NCBI GenBank assembly: GCA_900548125.1
Contig: URJN01000106.1
Span: forward strand, 1 to 7,360
DNA from: an uncultured Eubacteriales bacterium
GTDB taxonomy: Bacteria > Bacillota > Clostridia > Christensenellales > Aristaeellaceae
Direction of reading: 5' to 3'
Length of the DNA: 7,360 bases
Shown: positions 5,175 to 7,360 of the stretch, piece by piece
Layout of the letters: each line of letters begins with the position of its first letter
How positions within the stretch are numbered: position 1 is the stretch's first letter
Position numbers and translations under genes: made by a program
The notes under the pieces: generated by a model
The model's input: only the letters and a program-made list of their open reading frames with translations
What the model was told of the DNA's origin: nothing
Databases searched by the model: none

Positions 5175-7360
5175 CGCAGGACGAATGTAAAAATCTGGAT
5201 GAACTGGTTGCAACGCTGGTCAAGTATCATCCGGAAGCCGATGTGGAACTGGTTAAAAAGGCATACCACTTTGCAGAAAAGGCGCATGCGGGTCAGATGC
5301 GCAAATCGGGCGAGCCGTACTTTGTTCATCCGCTGACGGTTGCGGGCATTCTGGCAAAGCTGATGCTTGACGCGCCGACGATTGCCGCAGGATTGCTCCA
5401 TGATACGGTAGAGGACTGCGACGATGTGACGATTGAAGTCATTGAAAAGGAATTCGGGCAGGAAGTTGCGCTGCTTGTCGATGGCGTAACCAAGCTGAAA
5501 CGTTTGGACTTTACTTCCCGGGCAGAACAGCAGGCAGAATCCATCCGCAAGATGATTCTGGCGATGAGCAAGGATATCCGCGTTGTGCTGATTAAGCTGG
5601 CAGACAGAACGCATAACATGCGGACGCTGAAATCTCAGCCGCCGGAAAGCCAGAAGCGCATCGCGCAGGAAACGCTGGACATCTATGCGCCGCTTGCGCA
5701 CAGGCTGGGCGTTTATAAAATCAAGCAGGAGCTTGAAGACCTCTGCCTGCGCTACCTTGATCCGGAGGGCTATCAGAACCTGATTGTCAAGGTCGGCATG
5801 AAGCGGGCTGAGCGCGAAGAGAATATCCGCTGTGTCATCAATACGCTCAGCGATAAACTCAAGGAAATGAATATTCATTTCGAAATCGACGGACGACCGA
5901 AGCATTTTTACAGCATTTATCGCAAAATGGTGCTTCAGCATAAGCCGTTTGAGCAGATTTTCGATTTGATTGCGATTCGTGTTCTGGTGGATACTGTACA
6001 GGACTGCTATGCAGTGCTGGGCGTGGTGCATACGCTTTGGAAGCAGGTTCCCAACCGCTTCAAGGATTATATTGCCATGCCGAAGCCGAATATGTACCAG
6101 TCGCTCCATACGACGGTAGTCGGCGAAAACGGCATGCCCTTTGAAGTGCAGATTCGTACCTACGAGATGCACCGCATTGCGGAGTACGGTATCGCGGCGC
6201 ATTGGCGCTATAAAGAGGGCAAACAGGTTGCGGATTCGCTGGATAACAAGCTCTACTGGCTCAGACAGATTCTGGATTGGCAGAATGATACGCGAGATTC
6301 TGAGGAATTCATCAAGTCGCTGAAGGTTGATCTGTTCAGCGATGAAATCTTTGTCTTTACACCGAAGGGTGAGATTGTCGATTTGCCCAAGGGGGCGACG
6401 CCGCTCGATTTTGCTTACCGCATCCACAGCGCGGTCGGCAATAAATGCGTCGGCGCAAAGGTCAACGGACGCATCGTAACGCTTGATACGCCGCTGAACA
6501 CCGGCGATTTTGTTGAGATTATCACTCAGCAGAACAGCAAGGGTCCGAGCCGCGATTGGCTCAAAATCGTCAAGACCGCTCAGGCGAAGGCGAAGATTCG
6601 TCAGTTTTATAAGAAGGAACTCAAGGACGAGAATATATCCAACGGCAAACAGATGCTCGAATATGAGGCAAAGCGTCAGGCAGTCAACCTGCCGATGCTG
6701 CTGAAACCGGAGTATATCGATCCGATTCTGCGGAAGTTTTCTTTCGCGGATTTGGATGACCTGTATGCCGCTGTCGGCTGCGGCGGTATCGCAGCCCAGC
6801 AGGTCGTCACACGTCTGCGCGAGGAACAGAGGGCGCACGATAAGCCGCTTGTACCTGTTTTGCCGCGGGTAGCGGAACCGATGCCGCTGCATGGCGGTAA
6901 AAGCACGTCGAAAGAAGACATGGGCATCAAGATTGCCGGTCTTCCGGGATGTCAGGTTCACTTCGCAAAATGCTGCACACCGCTTCCGGGCGACGAAATC
7001 ATCGGATATATTACAAAGGGACGCGGTGTGACGATTCACTCCAAGGATTGCGTCAATGTCAACGCATCGCATGATCCTGCACGCTGGGTAGAGGCTGAGT
7101 GGAATGACAACGTCAATTCCTCTTACAACGGTTCGATTCAGATTCTTGCGCAGGATCGCCATAATTTGCTGGCAGATTTGATGAGCTATCTTTCTGCGCA
7201 GAAGGTGACGGTCTGTGCGCTGAATGCGAAGGTCAACAGCAACCAGACGTGCAGCATCGAGTTGACGCTTCAGGTCGCAAACAAACAGGAGCTGGATTGG
7301 GTCATCAAGCAGATTGCAAAGCGGCAGGATGCCCGGGGAGCAGCCCTCCAAAGAGTTCCT
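5171..7360 (+). CDS. rel: Bifunctional (p)ppGpp synthetase/hydrolase, Rel/SpoT family (3' end cut)
   Basis: This cytoplasmic enzyme makes (p)ppGpp from ATP and GDP/GTP during starvation and also hydrolyses it, controlling the stringent response. The 730 visible residues show the complete long-RSH domain order. The HD hydrolase domain retains Arg44, His53, His77-Asp78, Glu81-Asp82, Asp145 and Asn149, so hydrolysis should be active. The synthetase domain (about 230-345) has GRPKHFYSIYRK (241-252), Asp265 in FDLIAIR, and Glu325 in FEVQIRT. Its RFKD motif (296-299) is the RXKD form of bifunctional Rel/SpoT enzymes, not the EXDD of RelA-type synthetases. The TGS domain spans about 391-452, followed by a helical region. 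The conserved-cysteine domain contains FAKCCTPLPGDEIIGYI, with Cys601, Cys602 and Cys627. A C-terminal ACT domain runs from about 650. No stop is reached; by family length probably only a few residues are missing. The last 12 visible residues match the usual family ending only loosely. Often annotated relA in Bacillota. The visible part has no TTA, CTA or TCA codons. Confidence 0.96.
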   Translation, partial: MTQDECKNLDELVATLVKYHPEADVELVKKAYHFAEKAHAGQMRKSGEPYFVHPLTVAGILAKLMLDAPTIAAGLLHDTVEDCDDVTIEVIEKEFGQEVALLVDGVTKLKRLDFTSRAEQQAESIRKMILAMSKDIRVVLIKLADRTHNMRTLKSQPPESQKRIAQETLDIYAPLAHRLGVYKIKQELEDLCLRYLDPEGYQNLIVKVGMKRAEREENIRCVINTLSDKLKEMNIHFEIDGRPKHFYSIYRKMVLQHKPFEQIFDLIAIRVLVDTVQDCYAVLGVVHTLWKQVPNRFKDYIAMPKPNMYQSLHTTVVGENGMPFEVQIRTYEMHRIAEYGIAAHWRYKEGKQVADSLDNKLYWLRQILDWQNDTRDSEEFIKSLKVDLFSDEIFVFTPKGEIVDLPKGATPLDFAYRIHSAVGNKCVGAKVNGRIVTLDTPLNTGDFVEIITQQNSKGPSRDWLKIVKTAQAKAKIRQFYKKELKDENISNGKQMLEYEAKRQAVNLPMLLKPEYIDPILRKFSFADLDDLYAAVGCGGIAAQQVVTRLREEQRAHDKPLVPVLPRVAEPMPLHGGKSTSKEDMGIKIAGLPGCQVHFAKCCTPLPGDEIIGYITKGRGVTIHSKDCVNVNASHDPARWVEAEWNDNVNSSYNGSIQILAQDRHNLLADLMSYLSAQKVTVCALNAKVNSNQTCSIELTLQVANKQELDWVIKQIAKRQDARGAALQRVP

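Noticed and set aside
4946..7351. 801-codon open frame on the - strand covering rel
   Set aside because: It has the same cause as the one over secD-secF. The + strand encodes a full Rel enzyme with its catalytic residues, so the mirror frame is a by-product of codon bias.
7322..7360. Possible frameshift at the 3' end of rel because the last residues look atypical
   Set aside because: The frame stays open to the window edge, and the residues fit loosely as the last strand of the ACT domain. Other frames do not restore a better match.

Overview
The window is a stretch of bacterial chromosome of about 50% G+C or slightly more, with every supported gene on the + strand. The gene set and order (secD, secF, recJ, then a long bifunctional RelA/SpoT-type gene) match the conserved secDF-recJ-(apt)-relA neighbourhood of Bacillota. 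Separate secD and secF genes, strong AGGAGG-type ribosome binding sites and a RecJ with a long C-terminal extension suggest a member of the Clostridia, probably an uncultured gut lineage. The exact taxon cannot be read from this sequence.

Layout: 24-389 is a small protein with an N-terminal membrane segment that I do not recognise. 445-1710 is secD and 1729-2634 is secF, the two halves of the proton-driven SecDF accessory of the Sec translocon. 2635-2771 is a non-coding gap containing two overlapping, mutually exclusive RNA hairpins directly in front of the recJ ribosome binding site. 2772-5174 is recJ, the single-strand DNA exonuclease. 5171-7360 is a rel/spoT-type (p)ppGpp synthetase/hydrolase. 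It starts at TTG, overlaps the recJ stop by 4 nt and is cut by the window end after 730 codons.

The genes do not form one pathway. SecD and SecF act together in protein export, RecJ in DNA repair and recombination, and Rel in the stringent response. Tight spacing and the recJ/rel overlap suggest co-transcription and, for rel, translational coupling.

Most of the window is ordinary conserved housekeeping. The part most worth a second look is the secF-recJ gap, where a middle segment (2702-2715) can pair with an upstream segment (2678-2691) or with a near-copy of that segment downstream (2741-2757). This looks like an attenuator-style switch without a terminator U-tract. Other points are an in-frame A AAA AAG slippery heptamer just after the RecJ catalytic core, the absence of apt between recJ and rel, and the unrecognised small protein ahead of secD. 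I see no mobile elements, tRNA or rRNA genes, or CRISPR arrays.
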